From assembly GCF_000381925.1 (NCBI RefSeq), contig NZ_KB907307.1:4464001-4528000 (forward strand): 64,000 nucleotides of DNA, in the 5' to 3' direction. Source of the stretch: Nocardia sp. BMG111209. Lineage in GTDB: Bacteria; Actinomycetota; Actinomycetes; Mycobacteriales; Mycobacteriaceae. Of the stretch, positions 14,787-22,546 are shown piece by piece; the first letter of the stretch is position 1, and the number at the start of each line of letters is the position of its first letter. The notes beneath the pieces were generated by a model. The model was not told where the DNA came from, did no database searches, and was given only the letters and a program-made list of their open reading frames with translations. Both the position numbers and the translations under genes were made by a program.

Positions 14787-15851
14787 TCAGGCGCTCGGCC
14801 GCATCGCGTGGATCGGGTCGTCGGTCGCGGACAGCGGGCGGGTGGTGCCGCCGCGGCGGTGCGCGACGATCTCGGCGGCGATCGCGACCGCGGTCTCCGC
14901 CGGGGTCCGGCCGCCGAGATTCAGGCCGATCGGCGAATGCAGCCGCGCCAGTTCGGTTTCGGTGAGGCCCGCCGCGCGCAGATGGTCGCGGCGGTCCCGG
15001 TCGGCGCGGCGGGAACCGAGCGCGCCGACGTAGGCGATCGGCAGCCGCAGCACCAGTTCCAGCACCGGGATGTCGAATTTCGGGTCGTGCGTGAGCACGC
15101 AGACGACGGTGCGGGAATCGATGCGGGCCCGCGCCAGATAGCGGTTCGGCCATTCGACGACCACCTCGTCGGCGTCCGGGAACCGCGCGGCGGTGGCGAA
15201 CACCGGCCGGGCGTCGCAGACCGTCACGTGGTAGCCGAGGAAGCGGCCGATGCTCGCGACCGCGGCGGCGAAGTCGATCGCGCCGACGATGATCATTCGC
15301 GGTGGCGGAGTGAAGGATTCGACGAAGACGGTCACCTCGGCCGGTTCGCAGCCGACCACGCGCAGGCCGGTGGCGCCGGTGTCCAGCATGGCCGACGCCT
15401 CGGCGACCACCTCGGCGGGCAGCGGGCCGCCGACGACCTCGTCACCGGCCAGCGCCAGCAGCGTGCCGGTGCGCAGATCCCGCACCAGCGCAACGGGTTC
15501 CGGGCCGTACAGGACCGCGTCCAGGACGGCGTGGTCGGCCGCGGTGACGCGGTGCACGAACACGTCCAGCGCACCGCCGCAGGTCAGACCGGCCGCGAAC
15601 GGGTCGGATTCGCTGTAGCCGAACGTCTCTCGCACGGGCCGTCCGGATTCCAGTACCTCGCGGCACAACTCGTACACCGCGCCCTCGACACAGCCGCCGG
15701 ACAAGCTGCCGAGTACCGCGCCGTCGGCGCCGACGGCCATGGTGGCGCCGGCGGGCCGCGGTGCGCTGCCGGTGACGTCCACGATCGTCGCCACGGCGAA
15801 GCTGCGTCCCGCCGCATGCCACGCCGACAGTTCGGCGGCCAGTTCGCGCAT
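14787..15851 (-). CDS. XdhC/CoxI-family protein
   Basis: About 354 residues with both XdhC domains. The N-terminal one (SFAVATIVDVTGSAPRPAGATMAV, LSGGCVEGAV with the conserved Cys, LTCGGALDVFV) is the molybdopterin-binding/insertion part. The C-terminal one is a Rossmann-like domain (MIIVGAIDFAAAVASIGRFLGYHVTVCDARP, then VGALGSRRADRDR). XdhC proteins mature molybdenum hydroxylases such as xanthine or CO dehydrogenase. No such oxidase is in this window, so its client is elsewhere. Two in-frame ATGs lie at 15860 and 15851; the second has better spacing to GAGAGG. A TetR gene lies 25 bp upstream on the same strand. Confidence 0.88.
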   Translation of the reverse strand: MRELAAELSAWHAAGRSFAVATIVDVTGSAPRPAGATMAVGADGAVLGSLSGGCVEGAVYELCREVLESGRPVRETFGYSESDPFAAGLTCGGALDVFVHRVTAADHAVLDAVLYGPEPVALVRDLRTGTLLALAGDEVVGGPLPAEVVAEASAMLDTGATGLRVVGCEPAEVTVFVESFTPPPRMIIVGAIDFAAAVASIGRFLGYHVTVCDARPVFATAARFPDADEVVVEWPNRYLARARIDSRTVVCVLTHDPKFDIPVLELVLRLPIAYVGALGSRRADRDRRDHLRAAGLTETELARLHSPIGLNLGGRTPAETAVAIAAEIVAHRRGGTTRPLSATDDPIHAMRPSA

Positions 15852-15876
15852 CGCACACATCCTCTCGGCAGGCGGG

Positions 15877-16503
15877 TCAGCCGTCCGCGCCGGCGGCCGG
15901 TGCGGTGGCGGTCGCGGGGTCGTCGCCCTCGAGCCGCGCGATGAATTGATCGACGAGGGCGAGCGCCTCGGCGTGGCCGGTGGTCATGCCCAGCGACTCC
16001 TCGCGGATGCGGACCTGGCAGATCGCGGTCATCAGGAAGATCGCGGCCTCGGGCGCGATGCCGTACATGCTGTGGCCGCGCTGTTCCAGGTACCGGGTCA
16101 GCACCGACAGCTGCAGCGTGCGATAGCGCTGCGCGTAGTCGGCCAGATGCGAGCGGATCTTCTTGCGGTGCGCGGCCAGTGCGGCGAACTCGTTGGTGAG
16201 CGTGGTGCCGGCGGGCTGATTGGCCAGCTCCCACATCACCCGCAGCGGATGTTCCGCCGATTCCAGGATCTGCGCCTGGCGGACCTGCAACTGCTCGGCC
16301 CGGCGGTCCAGCGCCGCGATGAACATGTCGTCCAGGGTCTGGAAGTAGTAGTGCACCAACGGCGGGGTGACCCCCGCCTCCCGCGCCACCCGGCGGATAC
16401 CGACGGCGGCGTAGCCCTCCTCCAGCATCAGCCGCTCCACGATGTCGAGCAGCTGGTGACGGGTCTTGGAGTGCTCGGTACCCATACGGCGCGTCGAGGT
16501 CAT
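15877..16503 (-). CDS. TetR-family regulator upstream of xdhC
   Basis: About 208 residues. The TetR_N domain is RHQLLDIVERLMLEEGYAAVGIRRVAREAGVTPPLVHYYFQTLDDMF, with HYYF as the recognition-helix end. The C-terminal domain has the AALAAHRKKIRSHLADYAQRYRTLQLSVL helices seen in mycobacterial lipid-related TetR proteins. ATG 16503 is chosen; alternative in-frame ATGs lie at 16485 and 16545. Only 25 bp separate it from the XdhC gene, so they probably share a transcript. A partial dyad upstream may be its operator. Confidence 0.85.
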   Translation of the reverse strand: MTSTRRMGTEHSKTRHQLLDIVERLMLEEGYAAVGIRRVAREAGVTPPLVHYYFQTLDDMFIAALDRRAEQLQVRQAQILESAEHPLRVMWELANQPAGTTLTNEFAALAAHRKKIRSHLADYAQRYRTLQLSVLTRYLEQRGHSMYGIAPEAAIFLMTAICQVRIREESLGMTTGHAEALALVDQFIARLEGDDPATATAPAAGADG

Positions 16504-16536
16504 GCGAACATTCTGCTCGACTGTCCCGTTCGGCGC

Positions 16537-16554
16537 GCTTAACACCTGTTCAGC
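16537..16554. promoter_or_regulatory. Partial dyad upstream of tetR
   Basis: GCTTAA-CACCTG-TTCAGC matches in five of six arm positions and lies 34 bp upstream of the TetR start. It is a candidate autoregulatory operator, with low confidence because short imperfect dyads are frequent. Confidence 0.3.
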
Positions 16555-16636
16555 TTACCGGTTTCCGCGCCCGATTTCACGGACTACGCGCAGGTGGGGA
16601 CGTCCTCCGGAATATCGCACCGGGTGTGCGACACGA

Positions 16637-16678
16637 ACGGACCGGCGCCACCCGCGGTGTGCGGGAGCGCCGGTCCGT
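16637..16678 (-). terminator. Strong hairpin after the ferredoxin gene
   Basis: ACGGACCGGCGC (16637-16648) and GCGCCGGTCCGT (16667-16678) are perfect 12-bp arms. The 18-base loop contains a second small stem, CCCGC/GCGGG. It lies 11 bases after the ferredoxin stop on the minus strand and separates that operon from the next tetR. No T-tract is present. Confidence 0.7.
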
Positions 16679-16689
16679 CCGGTGTCGAA

Positions 16690-16899
16690 TTACTTTGTGC
16701 CGTTCTTCATTTCGATGATGGCGTGCACCGGGCAGTCCAGCAGGGCGCGCTGCACGGCGCCGTGGTCGGCCGCGGGGACGTCGTCACCGTTGCGTTCCAT
16801 CGAGGCATAACCCCAGTCGTCGAGCGGGAAATACTCGGGGGCGTGCTTGGCGCAGATCCCGAACCCGTCGCAGAGGGTGCGATCCAGACGGACTTTCAT
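16690..16899 (-). CDS. [3Fe-4S] ferredoxin
   Basis: The protein is 69 residues. The cluster pattern is CDGFGICAKHAPEYF near the N-terminus and CPVHAI near the C-terminus. This gives the C-x5-C plus distant CP arrangement of the small ferredoxins that donate electrons to cytochromes P450 in actinomycetes. Its ATG overlaps the stop of the NuoF-like gene as ATGA, so the two are translationally coupled. That makes the flavoprotein its probable reductase. No P450 is in the window, so the final acceptor is not known. A strong hairpin follows the stop. Confidence 0.9.
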   Translation of the reverse strand: MKVRLDRTLCDGFGICAKHAPEYFPLDDWGYASMERNGDDVPAADHGAVQRALLDCPVHAIIEMKNGTK

Positions 16900-18185
16900 A
16901 CCAGCTCCCCAGCTTCCACTTCGAACGGGCGGACGGCGGTGTACGGATGCGCGGCGCAGGTAGGGCACGCGCCGCCGAGATGCGCGGACACCTCGTCCGG
17001 GAATTCGGCGAACAGGCTCGCCGCGACATTCGTCGCCGCATCCAGTGTGCCGCAGGCGCCGCGGCCGCGGAGCACCGTCGACCAGCGGCGCAGCCGGTCG
17101 AGATCCTCGCCGGTGGCCAGGCCGTCGCGCAGCGCCTCGGCGGCGGCGGCCATGGCGGCGGTGCCGTTGAAGCACGAGCCGCACTGCCCGGCGTTCTCCC
17201 GATCGAAGTACCGCAGCACCGCCGCGGCCACCGCGACCGCGCAGGTCTGCTCGGTGAGCACCGCGATGGCGCCACAGCCGAGGCCCGCGCCGAGACCGCG
17301 CAGCGTCTCGTGATCCATGCTCGCGTCCAGTACGCGCCGGTTGATCAGGCCGTTGAAGTAGCCGCCGAGCAGCAGACCGGTCACCCGGTCGGGCGAAACA
17401 CCGTGCCGGGCGAGCAGTTCCGGCACGGGGGTGCCGTGCGGGAGCTCGTAGGTCACCGGTGCGCCGGCGCCGGTGACGGTGGACAGGAAGGTGCCCGGCG
17501 ACCCGGGGGTGCCCACCGACCGGAACTCCGCGGCGCCGTGCGCCAGCAGATACGGCAGGTGCGCCAGCGTCTCCACATTGCTCACCAGGGTCGGCCGGCC
17601 GTCGACGCCCTCCTGGAACGGCCGCGGCGGCTTGTCGGTCGGCTTCGCCGGACCGCCGTTGACCGCGCGCACCGCCGCGGTCTCCTCCCCCGCCACATAG
17701 CCGGGGTCCACGGTGACCAGATCCAGTGCGGCGCCGCCCAATACGCCGTCGAAGTCGGCGATCGCGGCGGCCACCGCGCGGGCTGCGGCGGGATCGGACA
17801 CGTAGAGCACGGCCCGATCGGCGCCGACGGTGTGCGCGGCCAGCCGCAGGCCGTCCAGCACCAGATGCGGCCGGTAGCGCAGCAACCAGCGATCCTTCAC
17901 CGAAGCCGGTTCGCCCTCTTCACCATTGGCGAGCACCACGGGCCGTACCCCGGCATTGCGCACGGTGGACAGCTTGCGGCCCAACGGGAATGCGGCACCG
18001 CCGCGGCCGAGCAGGCCGCCGTCGGTGACGGTGGTCACGAACGTCTCGGGATCGGGCAGCGCGGCGTAACCGCCGGTGTCCCGGTAGGCGCCGAGCGATT
18101 CGGTATCGGTGAGGTCACGCAGCAGCCTCGGCGTACAGCCTTCGGCCACACCGACATTCAATTGTCCGGTCATCAGGTCTTCCAT
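16896..18185 (-). CDS. NuoF-like FMN/Fe-S NADH-binding flavoprotein
   Basis: The protein is 429 residues and resembles the NuoF (51-kDa) subunit of complex I. It has GGLLGRGGAAFPLGRK and VLANGEEGEPASVKDR for FMN and NADH binding, VDGRPTLVSNVETLAHLP, and a Cys-containing C-terminal region (AGQCGSCFNGTAAMAAAAEAL, RGACGTLDAA, GGACPTCAAHPY) for an Fe-S cluster. No other complex I subunit is nearby. It is coupled by an ATGA overlap to a 3Fe-4S ferredoxin, so it probably acts as an NAD(P)H:ferredoxin reductase. The amidohydrolase gene ends 15 bp upstream on the same strand. Confidence 0.85.
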   Translation of the reverse strand: MEDLMTGQLNVGVAEGCTPRLLRDLTDTESLGAYRDTGGYAALPDPETFVTTVTDGGLLGRGGAAFPLGRKLSTVRNAGVRPVVLANGEEGEPASVKDRWLLRYRPHLVLDGLRLAAHTVGADRAVLYVSDPAAARAVAAAIADFDGVLGGAALDLVTVDPGYVAGEETAAVRAVNGGPAKPTDKPPRPFQEGVDGRPTLVSNVETLAHLPYLLAHGAAEFRSVGTPGSPGTFLSTVTGAGAPVTYELPHGTPVPELLARHGVSPDRVTGLLLGGYFNGLINRRVLDASMDHETLRGLGAGLGCGAIAVLTEQTCAVAVAAAVLRYFDRENAGQCGSCFNGTAAMAAAAEALRDGLATGEDLDRLRRWSTVLRGRGACGTLDAATNVAASLFAEFPDEVSAHLGGACPTCAAHPYTAVRPFEVEAGELV

Positions 18186-18200
18186 CTCGCGGGGACGGGA

Positions 18201-19454
18201 TCAGGCGACGCGCTGGGCGTACAGGCGCGCGTACTCCGCGCGGGTGCGGGTCGAGGTGTCCACGTCGGTGGCCTGCGCACGCAGCGCGCCGACGGTGGCC
18301 TGCGCACGCGCGGTGCGGGCGAACGGATCCCAGCCGAAGAACGTGCACGCGTTCTGCCAGGTGATCTTGTCGATCTCGGTGTCGTCGGCGCCGACGGCCT
18401 GCAGCTCGGACAGCACCAGCTCCGGCGCGTCCGGCCAGTACGAATCCGAGTGCGGGTAGTCGCATTCCCACGCGATGTTCTCGATGCCGATCTCGCGCCG
18501 CAACTTCAGCGACGTCTTGTCGGTGACGTAGCAGGCCAGCACATGCTCGCGGAACACGTCGCTGGGCAGCTTGCCGCCGAAATCGCGGCGCAGCCACTTC
18601 TGGTTGGTGTAGTGGCGATCGGAGCGATCCAGGTAGAACGGGATCCAGCCGATGCCACCCTCGGACAGCGCGATCTTCAGGCCCGGATAGCTGCGCAGCG
18701 CCGGACCCCACAGCAGATCCTGGATGGCCAACTGGGACACGCTGGGGGCCAGCACCATCAGGTTGTCGATCGGGGCGTCGGGGGCCAGCTTCAGCGCGCC
18801 GAAGCCCTGGCCGATGTGCAGGCACATCACCACGTCGTGGTCCTGCAGCGCCTGGAACACCGGGCCCCAGTACTCGATGTCGAAATAGCTGGGCAGGCCG
18901 TCGATGTGCGGCAGCTCGGGCATGGTCACCGCGCGCACCCCGCGCGCGGCGACCCGCTCGATCTCGGCCACGGCCAGCTGCGGATCCCACATCGGCAGGA
19001 TCGCGATCGAGATGAACCGGTCCGGATAGGCGCCGGCCCACTCGTCGATGTGCCAGTCGTTGTAGATGGAGATCATGCCGACGGTGATCTCGTCCTTGAG
19101 GTGGGACAGGTGCCCGGCCGAGAATCCGGTGAAGGTCGGGAAGCACATGGACCCGAACACACCGTTGACGTTCATGTCCCGCACCCGCTCGTGGATGTCG
19201 TAGACCGCCGGCCGCATCTCGGCGTAGCCCGCCGGGTCGCGGTCCCACTCCTCGGCCGGCCAGGTGACGACCGCGTTCAGGCCCGCGACGCCGGTGGGGC
19301 GGCCCCGGTAGACCCAGCGGTCGATGCCCTTGTCGTCGACGACCACCTTGGGAGCCAGGTCCACCCACTTCGCCGGGACGCGGCCTTCGAACATGTCGAT
19401 CGGCTCGACCACATGGTCATCGATGCTCACCAAGATCATGTCGTCGATGTTCAC
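18201..19454 (-). CDS. Amidohydrolase family protein (Amidohydro_2)
   Basis: The protein is 417 residues of the metal-dependent TIM-barrel hydrolase family. It opens MILVSIDDHVVEP, with the DxH-type first metal motif, followed by MCFPTFTGFSAGHL, an internal His (VVMCLHIGQGFG), ALSEGGIGWIPFYLDR and the late Asp/His motif IAWECDYPHSDSYWP. Relatives with this D-H/ECDYPHSD pattern are common in mycobacteria and rhodococci near P450 and sterol genes, and the decarboxylase-like ACMSD branch shares the fold. It is first in a probable operon with the NuoF-like protein and ferredoxin. The substrate is unknown. Confidence 0.85.
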   Translation of the reverse strand: MNIDDMILVSIDDHVVEPIDMFEGRVPAKWVDLAPKVVVDDKGIDRWVYRGRPTGVAGLNAVVTWPAEEWDRDPAGYAEMRPAVYDIHERVRDMNVNGVFGSMCFPTFTGFSAGHLSHLKDEITVGMISIYNDWHIDEWAGAYPDRFISIAILPMWDPQLAVAEIERVAARGVRAVTMPELPHIDGLPSYFDIEYWGPVFQALQDHDVVMCLHIGQGFGALKLAPDAPIDNLMVLAPSVSQLAIQDLLWGPALRSYPGLKIALSEGGIGWIPFYLDRSDRHYTNQKWLRRDFGGKLPSDVFREHVLACYVTDKTSLKLRREIGIENIAWECDYPHSDSYWPDAPELVLSELQAVGADDTEIDKITWQNACTFFGWDPFARTARAQATVGALRAQATDVDTSTRTRAEYARLYAQRVA

Positions 19455-19526
19455 CCTGACACCTCACTGCTCCCGGGACCACCACACTCGACCCCGACTA
19501 CATTCTGGAGATTGGTCATCTCTTTA

Positions 19527-19547
19527 TCGGAGAATATCACTCTCCGA
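19527..19547. promoter_or_regulatory. Inverted repeat upstream of the amidohydrolase operon
   Basis: TCGGAGA (19527-19533) and TCTCCGA (19541-19547) are perfect 7-bp arms with a 7-base spacer, in the 123-bp gap between the amidohydrolase start and the downstream end of the phosphoesterase gene. Its position about 70 bp upstream of the start suits an operator or activator site for the amidohydrolase operon. Confidence 0.5.
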
Positions 19548-19577
19548 CGGGAGTGGAAGCGGCGAATTCCCCCGCGA

Positions 19578-20504
19578 TCAGGGCAGCGGCGTATCGGTGA
19601 CCGCCAGGGCCTGCTGTCCCTTCCGATAGCTGACCTCGCGGACGCCGAGTGCCGCGTGCAGTTGCCCCGGTGGGAGCGTCACCGGTTTCGGGGCCGGACC
19701 GTCGCCGGGATGCGGCAGCGGATACGCGGTGGTCGTGGCGCTGTGGAAGGTGACCTTGTCCTCGGTCTTGCTGAACAGCTGATGCACGTGGCCGTTGAGG
19801 CAGGTCACCGAATCGAAGCGGCTCAGCAGGCTCAGCACCTGCATGGCGTCGTCGGTCCCCCATCCCCACTGGGGATACATCGCGAACAGCGGGATATGGC
19901 TGAACACCACGATCGGGGTGTCCGGTCGCAGGCCCGCGACATCCTTGCGGACGAAGTCCACCTGATCGGTGCCCAGATGGCCGAGGCTCTGCAGATTCAG
20001 CGTGTTCACCAGGGCGATCACGTGCACGCCGGCGATGTCGAAGCTGTACCAGCCGTCGCCGCGGGTGCCCCGGCCGAACACCGACCGATATTTCTGGCCT
20101 GCGTCGTCGACCGAATCGTGTTCGCCCGGCACGGTGAACACGTGCGGGGTGTTCAGGCCGAGCAGCATCTGCTTCACCTGGTCGAACTGCTCCGGGGTGG
20201 ACAGATGGGTGAGATCGCCGGTGTGGATCACGAAATCCGGCGCGTACCCGAGCGAGTTCACCCGGCCGATCGCCTCCCCGAAACTGGCCGCGACATCGGC
20301 ATTGGCCGGCCCCTGGAAGCCGATATGACTGTCGGACAGCTGCACGAAGCGCAGATCCGGGCGCGCGGCGTCGGCGCGCGCGATCGGCGCGCCGGCGACC
20401 TGCGAGATCACCTCGCCGCCGGCCACCGCCAGGCCGACCGCCGCCCCGAACCAGGCGGAGTGCCGCAGCAGTTCCCGGCGGTTCATCCCCTCCGGCCCGT
20501 TCAC
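19578..20504 (-). CDS. Tat-exported metallophosphoesterase
   Basis: About 308 residues. The N-terminus (MNRRELLRHSAWFGAAVGLAVAGG) is a Tat-like twin-arginine signal, so the enzyme should be exported folded. The calcineurin-type metal motifs are present in order: FVQLSDSHIG, IHTGDLTH, VPGEHD (Glu where most members have Asn of GNHD), VFSHIP and NGHVH. It should hydrolyse a phosphomono- or diester outside the cytoplasm. GTG 20504 overlaps the cupredoxin stop as GTGA, giving coupling; an ATG at 20486 with GGAGGGG directly before it is the alternative. It is the last gene of the sigma/Rieske/cupredoxin operon. Confidence 0.85.
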   Translation of the reverse strand: MNGPEGMNRRELLRHSAWFGAAVGLAVAGGEVISQVAGAPIARADAARPDLRFVQLSDSHIGFQGPANADVAASFGEAIGRVNSLGYAPDFVIHTGDLTHLSTPEQFDQVKQMLLGLNTPHVFTVPGEHDSVDDAGQKYRSVFGRGTRGDGWYSFDIAGVHVIALVNTLNLQSLGHLGTDQVDFVRKDVAGLRPDTPIVVFSHIPLFAMYPQWGWGTDDAMQVLSLLSRFDSVTCLNGHVHQLFSKTEDKVTFHSATTTAYPLPHPGDGPAPKPVTLPPGQLHAALGVREVSYRKGQQALAVTDTPLP

Positions 20505-21001
20505 GGCGTCACCACCACGGTGCCGTGCATGAACGGATGGATCGAGCACACGTAGTCCACCGTGCCCGCCTTGGTGAAGGTGAAGGAATACGTTGCGCCG
20601 GTACCCATTCCGGGCGAGTGCAGGGTGCCGTCGCCACTGACCACGGTGTGCGGCTCCTCGTCGTGGTTGGTCCAGGTGACCGTGCTGCCGACCCGGACCG
20701 TGAGGGTGGCCGGGGCGAAGGCGAAGTTGTCGATGGTGACCGCCGGGCCACCGGGGGCCGGGGCCGACGCCGGGGCCGACGCCGCCGCGGTGGCGGGCGG
20801 CATCGACATCCCGGGCATGTTCGGCATCGCGGTGCCGTGTGCGGGGAAGCCCGGGGTTTCCGAACCGGATGCGAACACCGGCGTCGGGGCCGCCGGTGTC
20901 GTCGTCGAAGTCGTTGTGCCGCAGGCTGTCACGGCGACGGCACAGGCGGCCGCGGCCAGCGCGCCGCTCAGGGCGCGCCACGGTGCGGTAGCGGGTCTCA
21001 T
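20501..21001 (-). CDS. Blue-copper (cupredoxin) lipoprotein
   Basis: The protein is 166 residues. A signal peptide ends in a lipobox, VTAC, with the modified Cys at residue 27. An unstructured Met/Pro/Ala-rich linker (MPNMPGMSMPP) follows, which could itself bind copper. The last ~85 residues are a cupredoxin: a first His in EEPHTVV and the Cys-x2-His-x2-Met ligand loop YVCSIHPFMHG, the amicyanin-like form. It should shuttle electrons or bind copper at the outer membrane face. It lies in an operon with the Rieske protein and the phosphoesterase; with the Rieske neighbour, a redox relay is plausible. Confidence 0.88.
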   Translation of the reverse strand: MRPATAPWRALSGALAAAACAVAVTACGTTTSTTTPAAPTPVFASGSETPGFPAHGTAMPNMPGMSMPPATAAASAPASAPAPGGPAVTIDNFAFAPATLTVRVGSTVTWTNHDEEPHTVVSGDGTLHSPGMGTGATYSFTFTKAGTVDYVCSIHPFMHGTVVVTP

Positions 21002-21091
21002 TCGCTCTCCTTGATGGGCAACGGCATTCGATGATCACCGGGTGGTGCGCTGCCGTCGTGAGGAGATAGCGGATGGGGTTACACGATCGGT

Positions 21092-21790
21092 TCAGGCCGG
21101 CCGGGCCGGTACGAAAACCGCTATCGTGCCGTCCTTCTCGCGCACCTGCAGCCGGGGCAGCGGGGCCGGCTGCTGCGGCAGCTGATGGGTGACCACCTGC
21201 CCCGCCGTATCGAAGGCGGTGCGGTGGCAGGGGCAGCGCAACAGCGGTGCGTCCAGCCACAGGGCACAACCCTGGTGGGTGCAGATACCGGACAGGGCGT
21301 ACACGATATCGCCACGGCGGCAGACGAATCCGCGCACCGAGCCGGTGTCGAAGGAGATCGTGCCGCCGTCGGTCAGATCCGCCGATGCGGCCACGGTGTG
21401 CCATTCGCCCTCGGTCGGCACGAGGGCCGGCTCGGGCTGTGCCGCGGGCGCGCCACCGCCGGTGACGGCGTGCTCGGCGACCGCGCCGACCCCCGCGGCC
21501 GCGGCGGCGACCGCAGCGGCCGAGGTGCCGATCAACCACCGGCGGCGAGTCGGGTTGTCGCCCTTGGCCACCGGTGGCGCGTCGGCGCCGGGCTCGCCCA
21601 GTTCGGCGGCCAGCCGGCGGCGCAGATCGGTGCGGAACTCCTCGGTGGGCACATCGCCGCCGGGACGCCCCGCGCGCATCGTGATCGCGGTGCGCAACTG
21701 CTCCGCCTCGTCGTCGGTCGGCTGCCACGGCCGCGGCCGACGGCCCGCGAGCAGATCCTCGACGTACCGCTCGACATCCTTGTCGCTCAC
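21092..21790 (-). CDS. Membrane-anchored Rieske [2Fe-2S] protein with cytoplasmic N-terminal domain
   Basis: The protein is 232 residues. Residues 1-80 are hydrophilic and helical (DVERYVEDLLAGRRPRPW, EEFRTDLRRRLAAELG). Residues 81-88, TRRRWLIG, give a twin-Arg stretch before one membrane segment (~85-106). The rest is a Rieske domain with CTHQGC (Cys170, His172, disulfide Cys175) and CPCH (Cys186, disulfide Cys188, His189). The usual GS after CPCH is replaced by RT. The layout of cytoplasmic domain, one span and extracytoplasmic redox domain resembles a membrane anti-sigma factor. The sigma gene lies upstream in the same operon. The GTG start overlaps the preceding small ORF as GTGA. Confidence 0.87.
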   Translation of the reverse strand: MSDKDVERYVEDLLAGRRPRPWQPTDDEAEQLRTAITMRAGRPGGDVPTEEFRTDLRRRLAAELGEPGADAPPVAKGDNPTRRRWLIGTSAAAVAAAAAGVGAVAEHAVTGGGAPAAQPEPALVPTEGEWHTVAASADLTDGGTISFDTGSVRGFVCRRGDIVYALSGICTHQGCALWLDAPLLRCPCHRTAFDTAGQVVTHQLPQQPAPLPRLQVREKDGTIAVFVPARPA

Positions 21791-21873
21791 GACATCACCC
21801 CGTCCCGGATCGCGCCGGGGAGAGTCGGCACCCGCGCGGGCGCCGCGATGCGTTCGGGAGATGCCGTGATCAT
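21787..21873 (-). CDS. 28-codon linker ORF between sigma factor and Rieske genes
   Basis: This short frame starts with an ATG that overlaps the sigma-factor stop (ATGA) and ends with a TGA that overlaps the Rieske start (GTGA). The peptide begins MITASPERIAAPARVPTLPG and shows no domain. It fills the entire gap with a four-base overlap at both ends, which is unlikely unless it is translated. Its role may be to pass ribosomes from the sigma gene to the Rieske gene, or it may be a functional micropeptide. No homology is claimed. Confidence 0.5.
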   Translation of the reverse strand: MITASPERIAAPARVPTLPGAIRDGVMS

Positions 21874-22463
21874 GTCGGGTCCTCCTCGTCCGCTCGGGCC
21901 GCCATCTGTAGTGCCCGGTGTTGCAACACCTTCGCGTTGGCGACCGTGACCTCCAGTTCCGCCGCGGCGTCGCGTACCGACAGGCCCTGGAGGAAACGGA
22001 GTTCCAGTATGCGCCGGTATCTCGGTGGTAGCCGGTCGAGCACCGCGCGGGCCCGGCGTTCCGCGACGCCGCTCTCGGGTTCCGGCAGCGGTTCGGCCGC
22101 GTGTGTGCCGGAACCCAGTGCGCCGGAATCGATGTCGTCGGGATCGATCGTGGTGATCTCGCGGCCCAGCCGGATCTTCCAGTAGGTCGCGAGCACGGTC
22201 CGGGCGGTCGCCCGGAGATAGGCGCGTACCTCCGGGACCGTCGCGTCGAGCCGCAGGGGCGGCAGGGCCGTGGTGAACACCTCGGCGGTCAGGTCCTCGG
22301 CGTCCGGCCGGTTGCCGACCTTGCCGAACAGGAGGCCGTAGACCCAGGACACGTTGTCCCGGTAGACCGAATCCCAGTCGGCATAGCCGTCGGCGGGTAC
22401 CAGTCGCAGTTCGGGCGCGCGCGGCCGCGCGGCCCGATGTCCGGGGCCAGGTAGTCCGGCCAT
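21870..22463 (-). CDS. ECF-type RNA polymerase sigma factor
   Basis: About 197 residues. Region 2 is VYRDNVSWVYGLLFGKVGNRPDAEDLTAEVFTTAL, including the DAEDLTAEVF -10 recognition helix. Region 4 is LDRLPPRYRRILELRFLQGLSVRDAAAELEVTVANAKVLQHRAL, the -35 helix-turn-helix. ATG 22463 is favoured because GGAGGGG lies six bases before it; an ATG at 22508 is in frame. It heads an operon with a linker ORF, a Rieske membrane protein, a cupredoxin and a phosphoesterase. No classical zinc anti-sigma gene is present, so the Rieske protein is the candidate partner. Confidence 0.88.
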   Translation of the reverse strand: MAGLPGPGHRAARPRAPELRLVPADGYADWDSVYRDNVSWVYGLLFGKVGNRPDAEDLTAEVFTTALPPLRLDATVPEVRAYLRATARTVLATYWKIRLGREITTIDPDDIDSGALGSGTHAAEPLPEPESGVAERRARAVLDRLPPRYRRILELRFLQGLSVRDAAAELEVTVANAKVLQHRALQMAARADEEDPT

Positions 22464-22546
22464 GTGCCGCCCCTCCACTGCGGTCAGCGGGCGCCTCGGT
22501 ACGCCCATGAGTAGATAGTGCGGAGGGTTACGCGGGGCGGAGCGGT

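Noticed and set aside
16947..20555. 1,202-codon + strand frame antisense to NuoF-like, amidohydrolase and phosphoesterase genes
   Set aside because: It spans three real genes in the opposite orientation with no domain, and its composition is that of an antisense shadow.
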